DNA of 64,000 nucleotides, from NCBI RefSeq assembly GCF_000238335.3, contig NZ_AHCB03000012.1, positions 434,001 to 498,000 on the forward strand, written 5' to 3'. The position numbers were made by a program, and so were the translations under genes. A model generated the notes under the pieces. It did no database searches. It was not told the DNA's origin and saw nothing but the letters and a program-made list of their open reading frames with translations. How positions within the stretch are numbered: the stretch's first letter is position 1; each line of letters opens with the position of its first letter. Positions 52,703 through 62,650 of the stretch are shown piece by piece. Source of the DNA: Pseudoalteromonas marina (lineage in GTDB: Bacteria; Pseudomonadota; Gammaproteobacteria; Enterobacterales; Alteromonadaceae).

Positions 52703-54619
52703 ATGGGTAAAATTATCGGAATCGATTTAGGTACTACAAACTCTTGTGTTGCAGTACTTGATGGTGACAAAGCACGTGTTATAGAAAACGCGGAAGGCGA
52801 TCGCACAACCCCGTCTATCATTGCTTACACGCAAGACGGTGAAACATTAGTAGGTCAATCTGCTAAGCGTCAAGCGGTTACTAACCCTACTAACACATTA
52901 TTTGCAATTAAGCGTTTAATTGGTCGTCGTTTTGAAGACGAAGAAGTACAACGCGATATCGGCATTATGCCATTTAAAATCATCAAAGCTGATAACGGCG
53001 ATGCATGGGTAGAAGCGGGCGGCGAAAAACGTGCTGCACCACAAATTTCTGCTGAAGTACTGAAAAAAATGAAAAAAACTGCAGAAGACTTCTTAGGTGA
53101 AGAAGTAACTGAAGCGGTAATTACAGTACCTGCATACTTTAACGATTCACAACGTCAAGCAACTAAAGATGCTGGTCGTATTGCTGGTCTTGAAGTTAAA
53201 CGTATCATCAATGAGCCAACTGCTGCTGCCCTTGCTTACGGCATGGACAAAAACAAAGGCGAAAACATTGTTGCTGTATACGATTTAGGCGGTGGTACGT
53301 TCGATTTATCAATCATTGAAATTGATGAAGTTGAAGGCGAGCATACATTTGAAGTACTAGCTACCAATGGTGATACTCACTTAGGTGGTGAAGATTTCGA
53401 TAACCGCGTTATCAACTACTTAGTAGCAGAGTTTAAGAAAGACCAAGGCTTAGATCTAAAAACAGATCCACTTGCAATGCAACGTGTTAAAGAAGCTGCA
53501 GAAAAAGCAAAAATTGAACTTTCTTCAGCACAATCTACAGAAGTTAACCTTCCGTACGTAACTGCTGATGCAACAGGTCCTAAGCACATGAACGTGAAAC
53601 TAACACGAGCTAAGCTTGAGTCACTTGTTGAAGATTTAGTAACTAAATCTCTAGAGCCGCTTAAACGCGCACTTGCTGATTCTGATTTATCAGTAGGCGA
53701 CATCAACGACATTATTCTTGTTGGTGGTCAAACACGTATGCCTTTAGTACAAAAAACAGTTGCTGATTTCTTCGGTAAAGAGCCACGTAAAGACGTTAAC
53801 CCTGATGAAGCTGTAGCTGTAGGCGCGGCAATCCAAGGTGGCGTACTAGCAGGTGATGTTAAAGACGTACTATTACTAGACGTTTCTCCATTGTCTCTAG
53901 GTATTGAAACAATGGGTTCTGTAATGACAGCGCTTATTGAAAAGAACACGACGATTCCTACTAAGAAATCACAAACGTTCTCAACAGCAGAAGATAACCA
54001 GTCTGCGGTAACAATTCATGTGTTACAAGGTGAGCGTAAACGTTCAAGCGACAACAAATCTTTAGGTCAATTTAACCTTGAAGGTATTCGTCCTGCTCAA
54101 CGTGGTACACCACAAATCGAAGTAACATTTGATGTTGATGCTGACGGTATCTTACATGTATCTGCTAAAGATAAAGACACAGGTAAAGAGCAAAAAATTA
54201 CTATTCAAGCGTCTTCAGGTTTAAGCGATGAAGAAGTTGAAAAAATGGTACGTGATGCAGAAGCGCACGCTGAAGAAGACAAAAAGTTTGAAGAGCTTGT
54301 AGCTGTTCGTAACCAAGCAGATGCAATGGTTCACGGTACACGTAAGCAAGTTGAAGAAGCGGGCGATGCTTTACCAAGTGAAGATAAAGAAGCGATTGAA
54401 GCTGCAGTTGTAGACTTAGAAGCTGCAATTAAGAGCGACAACAAAGACGAAATTGAAGCTAAAACGCAAGCACTTGCTGAAAAGTCTCAAAAGTTAATGG
54501 AAATTGCTCAAGCTAAAGCACAGCAAGGTCAAGCAGACGCAGGTGAGCAACAACAATCAGCTAAGCAAGATGATGACGTTGTTGATGCAGAGTTTGAAGA
54601 AGTAAAAGACGACAAGTAA
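52703..54619 (+). CDS. dnaK: Molecular chaperone DnaK (Hsp70)
   Basis: 638 residues, same length as in Escherichia coli. It binds exposed hydrophobic peptides in an ATP-controlled cycle with DnaJ and GrpE. Visible features: [15 protein letters not shown] at the start, [15 protein letters not shown], the [12 protein letters not shown] block, the linker region [17 protein letters not shown] and the acidic tail [24 protein letters not shown] supports the ATG. It is followed by dnaJ after a 200-base spacer with several hairpins. Confidence 0.99.
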   Translation: MGKIIGIDLGTTNSCVAVLDGDKARVIENAEGDRTTPSIIAYTQDGETLVGQSAKRQAVTNPTNTLFAIKRLIGRRFEDEEVQRDIGIMPFKIIKADNGDAWVEAGGEKRAAPQISAEVLKKMKKTAEDFLGEEVTEAVITVPAYFNDSQRQATKDAGRIAGLEVKRIINEPTAAALAYGMDKNKGENIVAVYDLGGGTFDLSIIEIDEVEGEHTFEVLATNGDTHLGGEDFDNRVINYLVAEFKKDQGLDLKTDPLAMQRVKEAAEKAKIELSSAQSTEVNLPYVTADATGPKHMNVKLTRAKLESLVEDLVTKSLEPLKRALADSDLSVGDINDIILVGGQTRMPLVQKTVADFFGKEPRKDVNPDEAVAVGAAIQGGVLAGDVKDVLLLDVSPLSLGIETMGSVMTALIEKNTTIPTKKSQTFSTAEDNQSAVTIHVLQGERKRSSDNKSLGQFNLEGIRPAQRGTPQIEVTFDVDADGILHVSAKDKDTGKEQKITIQASSGLSDEEVEKMVRDAEAHAEEDKKFEELVAVRNQADAMVHGTRKQVEEAGDALPSEDKEAIEAAVVDLEAAIKSDNKDEIEAKTQALAEKSQKLMEIAQAKAQQGQADAGEQQQSAKQDDDVVDAEFEEVKDDK

Positions 54620-54690
54620 TTGTTGCCGACGCTTCTAACTAACCAAAAACACTTAACTCGCTTAGGTGTTTAGGTTAGGATGAACAAATG

Positions 54691-54724
54691 AGGCGCGCGA
54701 GCAATAGCTTGTCGCGCCTTTTGC
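54691..54724 (+). terminator. Terminator-like hairpin between dnaK and dnaJ
   Basis: Arms AGGCGCG (54691-54697) and CGCGCCT (54713-54719) with inner AGC/GCT pairing, followed by TTTTG. It may end part of the dnaK transcripts, lowering dnaJ output, as the two are usually cotranscribed. Confidence 0.6.
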
Positions 54725-54749
54725 ATGTATTTAAGGTTCATAATTCAAT

Positions 54750-54796
54750 GATAAATCGATTAGATTTATCGGTTTATCCCGCAGCTTACGCTGCAA
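54750..54796 (+). promoter_or_regulatory. Two small hairpins in the dnaJ leader
   Basis: GATAAATC...GATTTATC (about 54750-54770) and GCAGC-TTAC-GCTGC (54781-54794) lie in the 100 bases before dnaJ. They could shape access to the dnaJ start or be a temperature-responsive leader; this is inferred from pairing alone. Confidence 0.35.
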
Positions 54797-54820
54797 AATA
54801 GAAAGAGTAGTGTGATAGAT

Positions 54821-55960
54821 ATGTCAAAACGCGATTATTACGAAGTCCTCGGCGTAAGCAAAGATGCGAGTGAGCGAGACATAAAAAAAGCGTATAAACG
54901 CTTAGCGATGAAATATCATCCAGATCGTACCGCAGGTGATAAAGAGCTTGAGACCAAGTTCAAAGAAGTAAAAGAAGCATACGAAATTCTAACTGACGAT
55001 CAAAAACGCCAGATGTACGACCAATACGGTCATGCTGCCTTTGAACAAGGCGGTGGCGGTGGTCATGGCGGCTTTGGTGGCGGCCATGGCGATTTTGGTG
55101 ACGTATTTGGCGATGTGTTTGGTGACATTTTTGGTGGCGGCGGTGGCCGACGTCAATCTCGCCAGCAACGCGGTTCTGATTTACGTTACAACATGGATTT
55201 AACGCTTGAAGAAGCGGTTCGTGGTAAAGAAGTTGAAATTAAAGTACCAACATGGGTAAGTTGTGACCCTTGTGATGGAAGCGGTGCAAAAGCGGGTTCT
55301 AAACCTAAAACATGTACTACCTGTCATGGTGCAGGCCAGGTGCAAATGCGCCAAGGTTTCTTTGCTGTTCAGCAAACATGTCCTACGTGTCAGGGACAAG
55401 GTCAAATTATTTCAGACCCTTGTAACAGCTGTCATGGTCAAGGCCGTGTAGAAAAAACTAAAACGTTGTCGGTGAAAATACCAGCGGGTGTTGATACAGG
55501 CGATCGTATTCGTTTATCGGGTGAGGGTGAAGCAGGAGTTCATGGCGCACCAGCGGGTGACTTATATGTACAAGTGTCTGTAAGAGAACACGACATATTT
55601 GTACGTGAAGGTAACAATTTGTATTGTGAAGTACCTATTAGCTTTACTACATCAGGCTTAGGCGGTGAAATTCAAGTACCTACACTTGATGGTCGTGCAA
55701 AACTTAAAATACCGTCAGAGACGCAAACCGGCAAAATGTTCCGTATGCGTGGCAAAGGTGTTAAGTCTGTACGAAGTGGCGCACAAGGTGATTTAATTTG
55801 TAAGGTAGTTATTGAAACACCTGTTAATCTTAACGAGCGCCAACGTGAACTACTTAAAGAGTTAGAAGAAAGCATGGGCACAGATAGCTCAAAAAACCGT
55901 CCTAAAGAGCAAGGCTTTTTTGATGGTGTTAAAAAGTTTTTTGATGACTTAACAAAGTAA
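54821..55960 (+). CDS. dnaJ: Co-chaperone DnaJ (Hsp40)
   Basis: 379 residues from ATG at 54821 (a GTG nine bases earlier is less likely). The J domain (1-70) has HPD in MKYHPDRT; a Gly/Phe-rich linker follows (about 72-115); four zinc-binding CxxCxGxG repeats ([32 protein letters not shown]) lie near 145-215, then the substrate-binding C-domains. It stimulates the DnaK ATPase and hands over substrates. A strong terminator follows. Confidence 0.99.
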   Translation: MSKRDYYEVLGVSKDASERDIKKAYKRLAMKYHPDRTAGDKELETKFKEVKEAYEILTDDQKRQMYDQYGHAAFEQGGGGGHGGFGGGHGDFGDVFGDVFGDIFGGGGGRRQSRQQRGSDLRYNMDLTLEEAVRGKEVEIKVPTWVSCDPCDGSGAKAGSKPKTCTTCHGAGQVQMRQGFFAVQQTCPTCQGQGQIISDPCNSCHGQGRVEKTKTLSVKIPAGVDTGDRIRLSGEGEAGVHGAPAGDLYVQVSVREHDIFVREGNNLYCEVPISFTTSGLGGEIQVPTLDGRAKLKIPSETQTGKMFRMRGKGVKSVRSGAQGDLICKVVIETPVNLNERQRELLKELEESMGTDSSKNRPKEQGFFDGVKKFFDDLTK

Positions 55961-55974
55961 AAATTGTGTTGTTT

Positions 55975-56008
55975 AAAAAAAACGGTGCTTTACAGCGCCG
56001 TTTTTTTT
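55975..56008 (+). terminator. dnaJ terminator
   Basis: Stem ACGGTGCT (with one G-T pair) 55982-55989 and AGCGCCGT 55994-56001, loop TTAC, inside an A-run and an eight-base T-run. Confidence 0.92.
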
Positions 56009-56048
56009 GCTTTAAATTTGCCAACACCTCTAAAAAAGAGAGAACGCA

Positions 56049-56510
56049 ATGACACCCGCTATCGCACTGCTCGAAAAACAAAAAATAAAGTTCGAAATAC
56101 TGAGCTATCAGCACGATGCAAACAATGGTCACTATGGTTTAGAGGCAGTTGAAAAACTCAATTTAAATAGTGAGCAAGTATTTAAAACACTTGTACTAGA
56201 AACGCATGAAGGTGAATTAATCGTTGCCATCACCCCCGTATCTCAACAAGTTAATCTTAAACAGCTTGCTAAAGTGGCAAAAACAAAAAAAGTGGCCTTG
56301 GCCGCGCCTCAAAAAGTAAATGCAAGCACCGGTTATATACTTGGAGGAGTGAGCCCAATAGGACAAAAAAAACGTCTTAAAACATATATTCACAGCAGTG
56401 CTAGTGAGTTTGAAATTATATATGTCAGTGCCGGTAAGCGTGGGTTGGAGTTAAAGTTAGCCATAGACGATATAGCTGAGTTAACAAAAGCAACGTTTGC
56501 TGTGTTCTAA
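56049..56510 (+). CDS. ybaK: YbaK-family aminoacyl-tRNA deacylase
   Basis: 153 residues. YbaK removes wrongly attached cysteine from tRNA(Pro). Signatures visible: LNLNSEQVFKTLVLETHEGELIVAITPVSQQVNLKQLAKV with the conserved catalytic lysine in FKTLV, and GYILGGVSPIGQKKRLKTYI plus SAGKRGLELKLAIDDI. Single gene after the dnaJ terminator. Confidence 0.92.
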   Translation: MTPAIALLEKQKIKFEILSYQHDANNGHYGLEAVEKLNLNSEQVFKTLVLETHEGELIVAITPVSQQVNLKQLAKVAKTKKVALAAPQKVNASTGYILGGVSPIGQKKRLKTYIHSSASEFEIIYVSAGKRGLELKLAIDDIAELTKATFAVF

Positions 56511-56614
56511 TAGTTTGTTGGTATTTAAGTATCGATTACACTTTAGTATTTGCTGCTTTAGTTAATATTAACTACATTAAAAAGACGTTACGATTCAGGA
56601 AATTTCAGTGTTGT

Positions 56615-57019
56615 ATGAATTTTTCGGATATTAATTTTATTTCGATACTGGTTGCTGCGCTTTCGTCGTTTACGTTAAGTAGTGTTTGGTATTCAAACTT
56701 ATTATTTAGACAAGCTTGGCTTGAAAGTTGCGGCTTGACCGAGCTTGATTTGCAAAGTGCCAATAAAAAACGCACATGTGTTGGCACATTTTCATTTTCA
56801 TTTTTGGCTGCATTTGTACTGTCGATATTTTTAGGTAACGAGTCGAGCTTGGGTTTGAGTGTAGGGACTGGTTTTGCTATTGGTTTATTTTGGGTGAGCA
56901 GCTCTTTGGGTTTAAGTTATCTTTATGAGCAGCGTCCAGTAAAACTTTTTTTGATAAACAGTGGTTACTATGTAAGCCAATTTTCGTTGATGGGATTAAT
57001 TTTAGGCGGGTGGCCATAA
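56615..57019 (+). CDS. DUF1761 membrane protein
   Basis: 134 residues with four membrane segments. The start INFISILVAALSSFTLSSVWYSNLLF and the later SLGLSYLYEQRPVKLFLINSGYY match DUF1761 proteins, whose role is unknown. The ribosome site is weak (AGGA is 14 bases away). It is followed 56 bases later by a response regulator. Confidence 0.8.
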   Translation: MNFSDINFISILVAALSSFTLSSVWYSNLLFRQAWLESCGLTELDLQSANKKRTCVGTFSFSFLAAFVLSIFLGNESSLGLSVGTGFAIGLFWVSSSLGLSYLYEQRPVKLFLINSGYYVSQFSLMGLILGGWP

Positions 57020-57075
57020 TTGATTTATAAACACAAAATTGTCTATCTTTTTATTTATTCAGGTAACTAAATAAT

Positions 57076-57453
57076 ATGAAAATACTTGTTGTTGATGACA
57101 TACCACTGATGCGACATGTATTAATTAACATGCTTAGAAATCTAAACTATCTTGATATTGTTGAAGCGACCGATGGTATTCAGGCGTTCACACTGTTAAA
57201 AAAGCAGTCTTTTGATTTGGTCATCACTGATTTATATATGCCCAAAATGGACGGTAAAGATTTACTAAATAGAATAAGAAATGACGAACAGCTTACCTCA
57301 ACCCCTGTCTTGATGGTGACATGCGAAGATAATTCTAAAACTATAAAAAATGTAATTGCAGCTAAAGTTTCAGGCATTATTGTTAAGCCCTTTAGCCTTA
57401 AATGCCTCGCTGATCACTTAAATCATGTTTTAGCTACTGCCAATAAGTCATGA
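57076..57453 (+). CDS. Single-domain CheY-like response regulator
   Basis: 125 residues, receiver domain only. D7/D8 bind magnesium, D52 is the phosphoacceptor in LVITDLYMPKMDG, with T82 and K104. There is no output domain, so it acts by binding a partner protein, as CheY does. No kinase is near. AGGTAAC stands before the ATG. Confidence 0.9.
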   Translation: MKILVVDDIPLMRHVLINMLRNLNYLDIVEATDGIQAFTLLKKQSFDLVITDLYMPKMDGKDLLNRIRNDEQLTSTPVLMVTCEDNSKTIKNVIAAKVSGIIVKPFSLKCLADHLNHVLATANKS

Positions 57454-57563
57454 ACTGGGCGGTTAAAATATTTTCTAGTCACTACGGCTGTTTTAATTTA
57501 CGGGCTACCTCATTAAACTTATCTTATTTAACCTTAAATATAATTATTAATTACGGAGGTGTT

Positions 57564-57815
57564 TTGGCACAACCAAACAAAAAAGGCCCTATAAAAACCG
57601 TTGATATTTTTTGCTCGTCATGCAAAACGCAACTTTTTAAATATCGCAAAGGGGGGAAGGGGGCGCTTGTTAAGTGTTTTAAAGAGCGTATATCTCAAGA
57701 CTTCACAAAAATTCCGTGTATTTGCCCAAGTTGTGAGCGGGCTTTTGCAAGACCTGCTTTAATCCGCGGCGCACCTGCCTACAAAATGATCGGTGGAAAA
57801 GTTACATTTAAATAA
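57564..57815 (+). CDS. Small zinc-ribbon-like protein
   Basis: 83 residues from a TTG at 57564, chosen because GGAGGT stands immediately upstream, and the 38 upstream codons (from ATG at 57450) lack a ribosome site and look non-coding. Cysteines CSSC and CICPSC form a probable zinc knuckle with basic sequence between (KYRKGGKGALVKCFKER). I do not recognise the family. A nucleic-acid or ribosome-associated role is possible but unproven. Confidence 0.6.
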   Translation: MAQPNKKGPIKTVDIFCSSCKTQLFKYRKGGKGALVKCFKERISQDFTKIPCICPSCERAFARPALIRGAPAYKMIGGKVTFK

Positions 57816-57965
57816 GCTAAAAACATATGCGGACATATGGCCTTGTTTGAAACTGCTTTGTTGCTATGATCGCCCGGTTTTGCTGTTTCAATGAATGAAA
57901 AATACCCTCCCCATGGAATGGGCCAGTTTTTTGGGTTATTTGAAAAATGGATAAAGGATAGTTTC

Positions 57966-58229
57966 GTGATAGCACTCTTATTTGACATCATCGGTATGAC
58001 AGGCACATTTTTAGTTGTTGGCTCGTTTTTTCTACTTCAATTAGGTAAAACAACACCAACCAGCTTGACGTACAACATGATGAACCTAACAGGGGCGATT
58101 TTATTATTAATAAGCCTTTGTTATAACTTTAATTTAGCAAGTTTTGTGATAGAAATATTTTGGATAGCTGCTTCATTAATTGGTTTATATAAGTACATAA
58201 AAAATAGATCAGCATTAGCGACTAGTTAA
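57966..58229 (+). CDS. CBU_0592-like small membrane protein
   Basis: 87 residues from a GTG at 57966 (AAGGATAGTTTC upstream); an earlier ATG at 57891 has no ribosome site. Three membrane segments: ALLFDIIGMTGTFLVVGSFFLLQL, NMMNLTGAILLLISLCYNFNLASFVIEIFWIA. The pattern DxxG...NLxGaxLLxxSL resembles the CBU_0592 family. Function unknown. Confidence 0.65.
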   Translation: MIALLFDIIGMTGTFLVVGSFFLLQLGKTTPTSLTYNMMNLTGAILLLISLCYNFNLASFVIEIFWIAASLIGLYKYIKNRSALATS

Positions 58230-58432
58230 TTTTGATATGTTCGCCGTAGACCTCTTGTTTACGGCGTTTCTATAAATTGCCCTTCTTAATTTTTTGATGC
58301 CTTACACTTATCACTCTTACTAAAGCTCTAAGCCTTTAACTCTATGCAAATTTAGTTATGGCTGATATCCATTTGACAAGTCCTTACTATCTTCTTTACT
58401 GTGTCGACTGTTAAATAGCTTTTGGCGCGGTG

Positions 58433-59899
58433 ATGGTAAGCAACCTAAATAATATTAATCAAACATATCCTATTATACGAAGCGTGTGGCTTTGGTTTGG
58501 GCCCATTGTAATGCTGTTAACCTGTTTATTAGATCCACCAAATGGCCTATCTGATACAGCCTTTAAAACCGCAGGTTTAACATTTTGGATGGCCTCTTGG
58601 TGGGTGACTGAGGTTGTTCCTATTCCTGCAACTTCATTGTTACCGCTCGTCATAACGCCACTTGTAAACATTGCGCCTATCAAAATTACGGCAGCGCCTT
58701 ATGCACACCCACTTATATTTTTATTTTTGGGTGGTTTTTTAATATCAATAGCTATGGAACGTTGGGGGTTACATAAACGAATTGCGTTAACCACTATGTT
58801 ATATGCGGGTAAAAAACCGAGCTTACAAATTTTAGCTATGATGTTAGTCACAGCATTTTTATCTATGTGGATGTCAAACACGGCTACAACGGTGATGATG
58901 TTACCTATCGCGTTATCAATTATTCATTTAGTGAGTCACTCTGATTCTGGTGAAGATGGATTTGCAAAAGCATTACTTCTATCAATTGCCTATGGTGCCA
59001 GCATTGGTGGTATTGCTACGTTAATAGGAACACCGCCTAACGCGCTTATGGCAGCATACTTATCTGAAAGTTACCAAATTGAAATAGGCTTTGGGCAATG
59101 GATGATGGTAGGTGTGCCTTTAGCAATTGTGATGTTACTGGTGTGTTGGATATGGCTTACTAAATTCAGCTATAAAGTTGATAAAAATTCAGAAAACATT
59201 AAAGACAGTAAAGCTATGTTTGTAAATGAACTTGCTGAACTCGGTGCGTTGCAACGAGCTGAAAAAGGTGTGTTTTCAGTATTTGTACTAGCCGCGTTAT
59301 GTTGGATTTTTAGACCACTATTAGCTGATTTATCGGGTCTTAGCATTTCAGACACTGCTATTGCTATTACAGCAGCCTTGTTGTTATTTGTTTTGCCAGC
59401 TAAGAAGGGAAGTGATGAGCGAATTTTAGATTGGCAAAGTGCATCTAAAGTGCCATGGGGTGTATTGTTATTATTTGGTGGTGGTTTATCGTTAGCATCA
59501 CAGATTAAATCTTCTGGTTTAGCGCAATACATTGCACAAATGATAGAAGGGGCGAGTGCTATTCCGTTAGTTATGGGCATAGTGGTTGTTGTAGGGCTTA
59601 TCACCTTTTTAACCGAAATCACGAGTAATACAGCTACTGCGGCGGGCTTTTTGCCGTTATTAGGCCCAGTTGCTGAAAGTATTTTTGGCTCGCCTTTAGT
59701 GTGGGTTATTCCTGCTGCTATAGCATGCAGTTGTGCGTTTATGATGCCAGTTGCCACACCACCAAATGCCATTGTATTTGGCTCGGGAAAAATTAAAATT
59801 CGCGATATGATCAGAGCAGGTTTTGCGCTTAACCTAGTCGCTATCGTATTAATTACAGTTGTAACAATAACGCTCGCAAAAACAGTATTTAATTTTTAA
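58433..59899 (+). CDS. DASS-family sodium-coupled anion transporter
   Basis: 488 residues, about 11 membrane segments. The two SNT signatures of the family are present: MWMSNTATTVMMLPIAL (near 145) and EITSNTATAAGFLPLL (near 405), with LIGTPPNALMAAY and PVATPPNAIVFGSG, which form the sodium and carboxylate sites. It imports di- or tricarboxylates such as succinate or citrate with sodium. ATG at 58433; a GTG just before is also possible. Confidence 0.93.
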   Translation: MVSNLNNINQTYPIIRSVWLWFGPIVMLLTCLLDPPNGLSDTAFKTAGLTFWMASWWVTEVVPIPATSLLPLVITPLVNIAPIKITAAPYAHPLIFLFLGGFLISIAMERWGLHKRIALTTMLYAGKKPSLQILAMMLVTAFLSMWMSNTATTVMMLPIALSIIHLVSHSDSGEDGFAKALLLSIAYGASIGGIATLIGTPPNALMAAYLSESYQIEIGFGQWMMVGVPLAIVMLLVCWIWLTKFSYKVDKNSENIKDSKAMFVNELAELGALQRAEKGVFSVFVLAALCWIFRPLLADLSGLSISDTAIAITAALLLFVLPAKKGSDERILDWQSASKVPWGVLLLFGGGLSLASQIKSSGLAQYIAQMIEGASAIPLVMGIVVVVGLITFLTEITSNTATAAGFLPLLGPVAESIFGSPLVWVIPAAIACSCAFMMPVATPPNAIVFGSGKIKIRDMIRAGFALNLVAIVLITVVTITLAKTVFNF

Positions 59900-60038
59900 A
59901 AATTGAGTCGGTTTGTATCTTAAACAAAGCGACTCTTAATCACTATGTGTGTGGTTGTAATAGGTAAATTAGTGTTATTGCTCGAAAAACAGATCAAGGT
60001 TATAGTCGACAATAACTTTAAAAGTCGAGTAATCTATT

Positions 60039-61457
60039 TTGACAACAGATACAGCACAAATAGCCTCTTTATCAGCGCAGTTTACTAGTTTACAAAATGC
60101 GTTTTTAGATAATCCTTATCCTTCTATTCATTCTCGAATTGCCATTTTAAAAAAATTACGTTCGCGCATTGTAGAGCTAGAAGAAGAACTTATCAGTGCA
60201 GTATCTAAAGACTTTGGCTACCGGACTGCGTTTGATACCTTACTTGGTGATATTTTGCCTACCGTTCAAGGGCTTTCTCACATTATTAAAAAATTACCTA
60301 AATGGTCAAAGCCTAGTAAACGTTCTGTGGGGCTTAGCTTATGGCCGTCAAAAGTGAGTGTTACCTATCAGCCTAAAGGCGTGGTAGGTGTTATCGCACC
60401 GTGGAATTACCCAATACAACTAGCGGTTGTGCCAGTGATCACCGCTATCGCAGCCGGTAATAAAGTAATGTTAAAACTCAGCGAATTTACACCACATACT
60501 AATGCCGTATTAGAAAAGCTTTTTGATGATAAAATGAGTCAGCATGTATGTGTGGTCCAAGGCGGCAGCGACGTTGCCAGCGAATTTTCGTCTCTTCCTT
60601 TTGCGCACTTATTATTTACCGGCTCTACTGGGGTTGGCAAATTAGTAATGAAAGCAGCCAGTAAAAACTTAACTCCCGTTACTTTAGAGCTTGGTGGCAA
60701 GTCACCAGTCATTATTACCGAGCAAGCTGATGTTGCAAAAGCAGCACACGCACTGTTATTCGGGAAAATGGCAAATGCCGGGCAAATTTGTGTCGCGCCA
60801 GACTATGTATTTGTGCCTAAAACCCTAGAAAGCCAGCTTATTAAACAGTTATGTGAGCTTTATAAAAAGCATTTTAAGCAGGGTGTTGAAGGTAAAAACT
60901 TAACCTCTATTATTAGTGACTCACATTATGCGCGTCTAGCCGGATACTTAGTACAAGCACAAGAACTTGGGGCAAATGTCATTAAGCCACTTGAACAAAA
61001 TCAACAAGATGCAGATAAACATCGTATGGGTCTGCATTTAGTAACGAATGTGACCGACGACATGCAACTTATGCAAGATGAACTATTTGGGCCTATATTG
61101 CCAATTAAGAGTTATGGGAAGTTAGATGACGTTCTCGATTATATTAAACAGCATCCAAATCCGCTTGCTTTATATATTTTAGGCCAAGATAAAGAGGCAC
61201 AAGAGTACATTATTAAACAAACACTTAGTGGCACCGTTGCGGTTAACGACACTTTAGTACAAGTCACTGCTGACGACGCGCCATTTGGTGGGGTGGGCCA
61301 TTCAGGTATGGGGCACTATCACGGTAAGGAAGGGTTTTTAACGTTTAGTCACGCTAAAAATACACTCGTTTCTGGTTCTTTTAACCCGCGTATAGGGTTG
61401 TTGCTTAAGCAAAGTAAACTTCTAACCAAGCTACTAAAGTGGTTATATATTAAGTAA
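60039..61457 (+). CDS. Coniferyl aldehyde dehydrogenase-like enzyme
   Basis: 472 residues from a TTG codon; no ATG is available before the conserved start. Aldehyde dehydrogenase features: GVVGVIAPWNYPIQLAVVP (NAD site), FTGSTGVGKLV, LELGGKSPVII with the general base Glu and NAGQICVAPDY with the catalytic Cys. The short N-terminus and the C-terminal DDAPFGGVGHSGMGHYHG are those of coniferyl/fatty aldehyde dehydrogenases. It would oxidise aromatic or fatty aldehydes. Adjacent to the transporter, spacing 139 bases. Confidence 0.92.
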   Translation: MTTDTAQIASLSAQFTSLQNAFLDNPYPSIHSRIAILKKLRSRIVELEEELISAVSKDFGYRTAFDTLLGDILPTVQGLSHIIKKLPKWSKPSKRSVGLSLWPSKVSVTYQPKGVVGVIAPWNYPIQLAVVPVITAIAAGNKVMLKLSEFTPHTNAVLEKLFDDKMSQHVCVVQGGSDVASEFSSLPFAHLLFTGSTGVGKLVMKAASKNLTPVTLELGGKSPVIITEQADVAKAAHALLFGKMANAGQICVAPDYVFVPKTLESQLIKQLCELYKKHFKQGVEGKNLTSIISDSHYARLAGYLVQAQELGANVIKPLEQNQQDADKHRMGLHLVTNVTDDMQLMQDELFGPILPIKSYGKLDDVLDYIKQHPNPLALYILGQDKEAQEYIIKQTLSGTVAVNDTLVQVTADDAPFGGVGHSGMGHYHGKEGFLTFSHAKNTLVSGSFNPRIGLLLKQSKLLTKLLKWLYIK

Positions 61458-61463
61458 AAAAAA

Positions 61464-61517
61464 CCAAAAAAAGCTGAACTAACTATGCACAATGACACTA
61501 AGTTCAGCTTTATTTTT
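61464..61517. terminator. Bidirectional terminator between the dehydrogenase and Sel1 genes
   Basis: Eleven-base stem AAAGCTGAACT (61470-61480) with AGTTCAGCTTT (61501-61511) and a 20-base loop, in A- and T-rich flanks. Confidence 0.82.
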
Positions 61518-61525
61518 TGCTTAAC

Positions 61526-62251
61526 CTAAAATAGACGTCCTTCACCTGCGTAGGTACCTGCAAGAATTTTAGTGTAAATTGCGTCAGCTTTTTCTTTTGC
61601 TTCTTCAATTTCTTTAGGTAGCATCGAACGCTCATCTAACTTTCGACTATGGCTTGCTTGCATGTTGCCATTGTATTCGGCAATTGTATTCCATATGTAT
61701 GACTTTTCGAGGTTTTTAGGCATTCCTAGTCCTTCAAAATACATAAGCGCTAAATTAAATTGCGCTAAAGAATAGTTATTCCCAGCGGCTTTTTCGTACC
61801 ATGTTTTAGCAAGTTTGTAGTCGTGACTAACACCATCACCATTTGAATACATCACGCCTAAGTTAAACTGTGCGGCAGGCATGTTTTTTTTGGCTGCTTT
61901 TTCGAATAGAGATAAAGCCATTTGTTTGTCTAACTTAACGCCTTTGCCTTCGTCGTATAATACCGCTAATGCAAACATTGAGTCTGCGTGATTCTTTTTT
62001 ACGCCTTTTTTGTATAGATCGGCTGCTTTGTAATAATCGCGTGTAACGCCGTGGCCTTCTTCGTATAATTTAGCAAGCTCGTAAATGCCAGGTGCAAACC
62101 CTTTGTCGGCAAGGTATTCAAATTCTTTTAAAGCGAATTCAAAGCGACCTTCGTTCGCCGCAATAATACCTTCTTCAAGGGTCGCATTCGCAAAAGGGCT
62201 CGCAATTAAAGCACCCGTAAGTAATAACGTTTTTAAATTAAACTGTGGCAT
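61526..62251 (-). CDS. Exported Sel1-repeat protein
   Basis: 241 residues from ATG at 62251, where GGAG lies nine bases upstream and a signal peptide begins (MPQFNLKTLLLTGALIASPFANA). About five Sel1 repeats fill residues 40-190, for example APGIYELAKLYEEGHGVTRDYYKAADLYKK and AAQFNLGVMYSNGDGVSHDYKLAKTWYE. Such repeats serve as protein-binding scaffolds in the periplasm. Partner unknown. Confidence 0.88.
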   Translation of the reverse strand: MPQFNLKTLLLTGALIASPFANATLEEGIIAANEGRFEFALKEFEYLADKGFAPGIYELAKLYEEGHGVTRDYYKAADLYKKGVKKNHADSMFALAVLYDEGKGVKLDKQMALSLFEKAAKKNMPAAQFNLGVMYSNGDGVSHDYKLAKTWYEKAAGNNYSLAQFNLALMYFEGLGMPKNLEKSYIWNTIAEYNGNMQASHSRKLDERSMLPKEIEEAKEKADAIYTKILAGTYAGEGRLF

Positions 62252-62650
62252 AGCGATGTCTCCAAAAAGTAATCGTTTCACTGTGAGTTAAATAAAACCA
62301 TTTTATTTGCAACACTATTGCACTTGCAGCTAATTAAGGGCGTATAACGTTGCTATATTTTAGGTTTATTTTATTACTACAAACAAACTAGCGTGCATTT
62401 AAGTTTAGATAAACTCTGTTTGTGATTATAGCTCAAATCGGGGGCGTTTTTTCTAACACGTTCGATTTTATAAGCGTAAGATACAGATATAACAGAAAAT
62501 TTAAAAGAAATAACTATGTCAAAGCATGGCGAAAAGTTGCTAATTATAAACTTTTGACTGTTATGCTATTCAAGGTAGCGAGTTCACGTTACGTAGGTTC
62601 ATTATGTAAGTGCTTAGCTAAGTGAAGCGTTTATATTTGCAGAGGTGAAA
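62252..62650. other. Divergent intergenic region, Sel1 protein / DUF6279 lipoprotein
   Basis: 399 bases with no convincing gene; a 67-codon frame at 62422-62625 has no ribosome site or homology that I can see. It must hold two divergent promoters. AGAGGTGAAA before 62651 is the ribosome site of the lipoprotein gene. Confidence 0.5.

Noticed and set aside
57450..57563. Longer start (ATG at 57450, overlapping the response regulator stop) for the zinc-ribbon gene
   Set aside because: The 38 extra codons have no ribosome site and look non-coding; the GGAGGT before TTG at 57564 is a far better start.
59170..59772. 200-codon frame on the minus strand inside the DASS transporter gene
   Set aside because: It lies wholly opposite a well-supported transporter gene; its Asn/Pro/Lys-rich composition is that of a complementary-strand shadow, without ribosome site or domain.
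62422..62625. 67-codon plus-strand frame before the DUF6279 gene
   Set aside because: Starts with GTG without a ribosome site, shows no family motif, and has a composition like translated non-coding AT-rich DNA.
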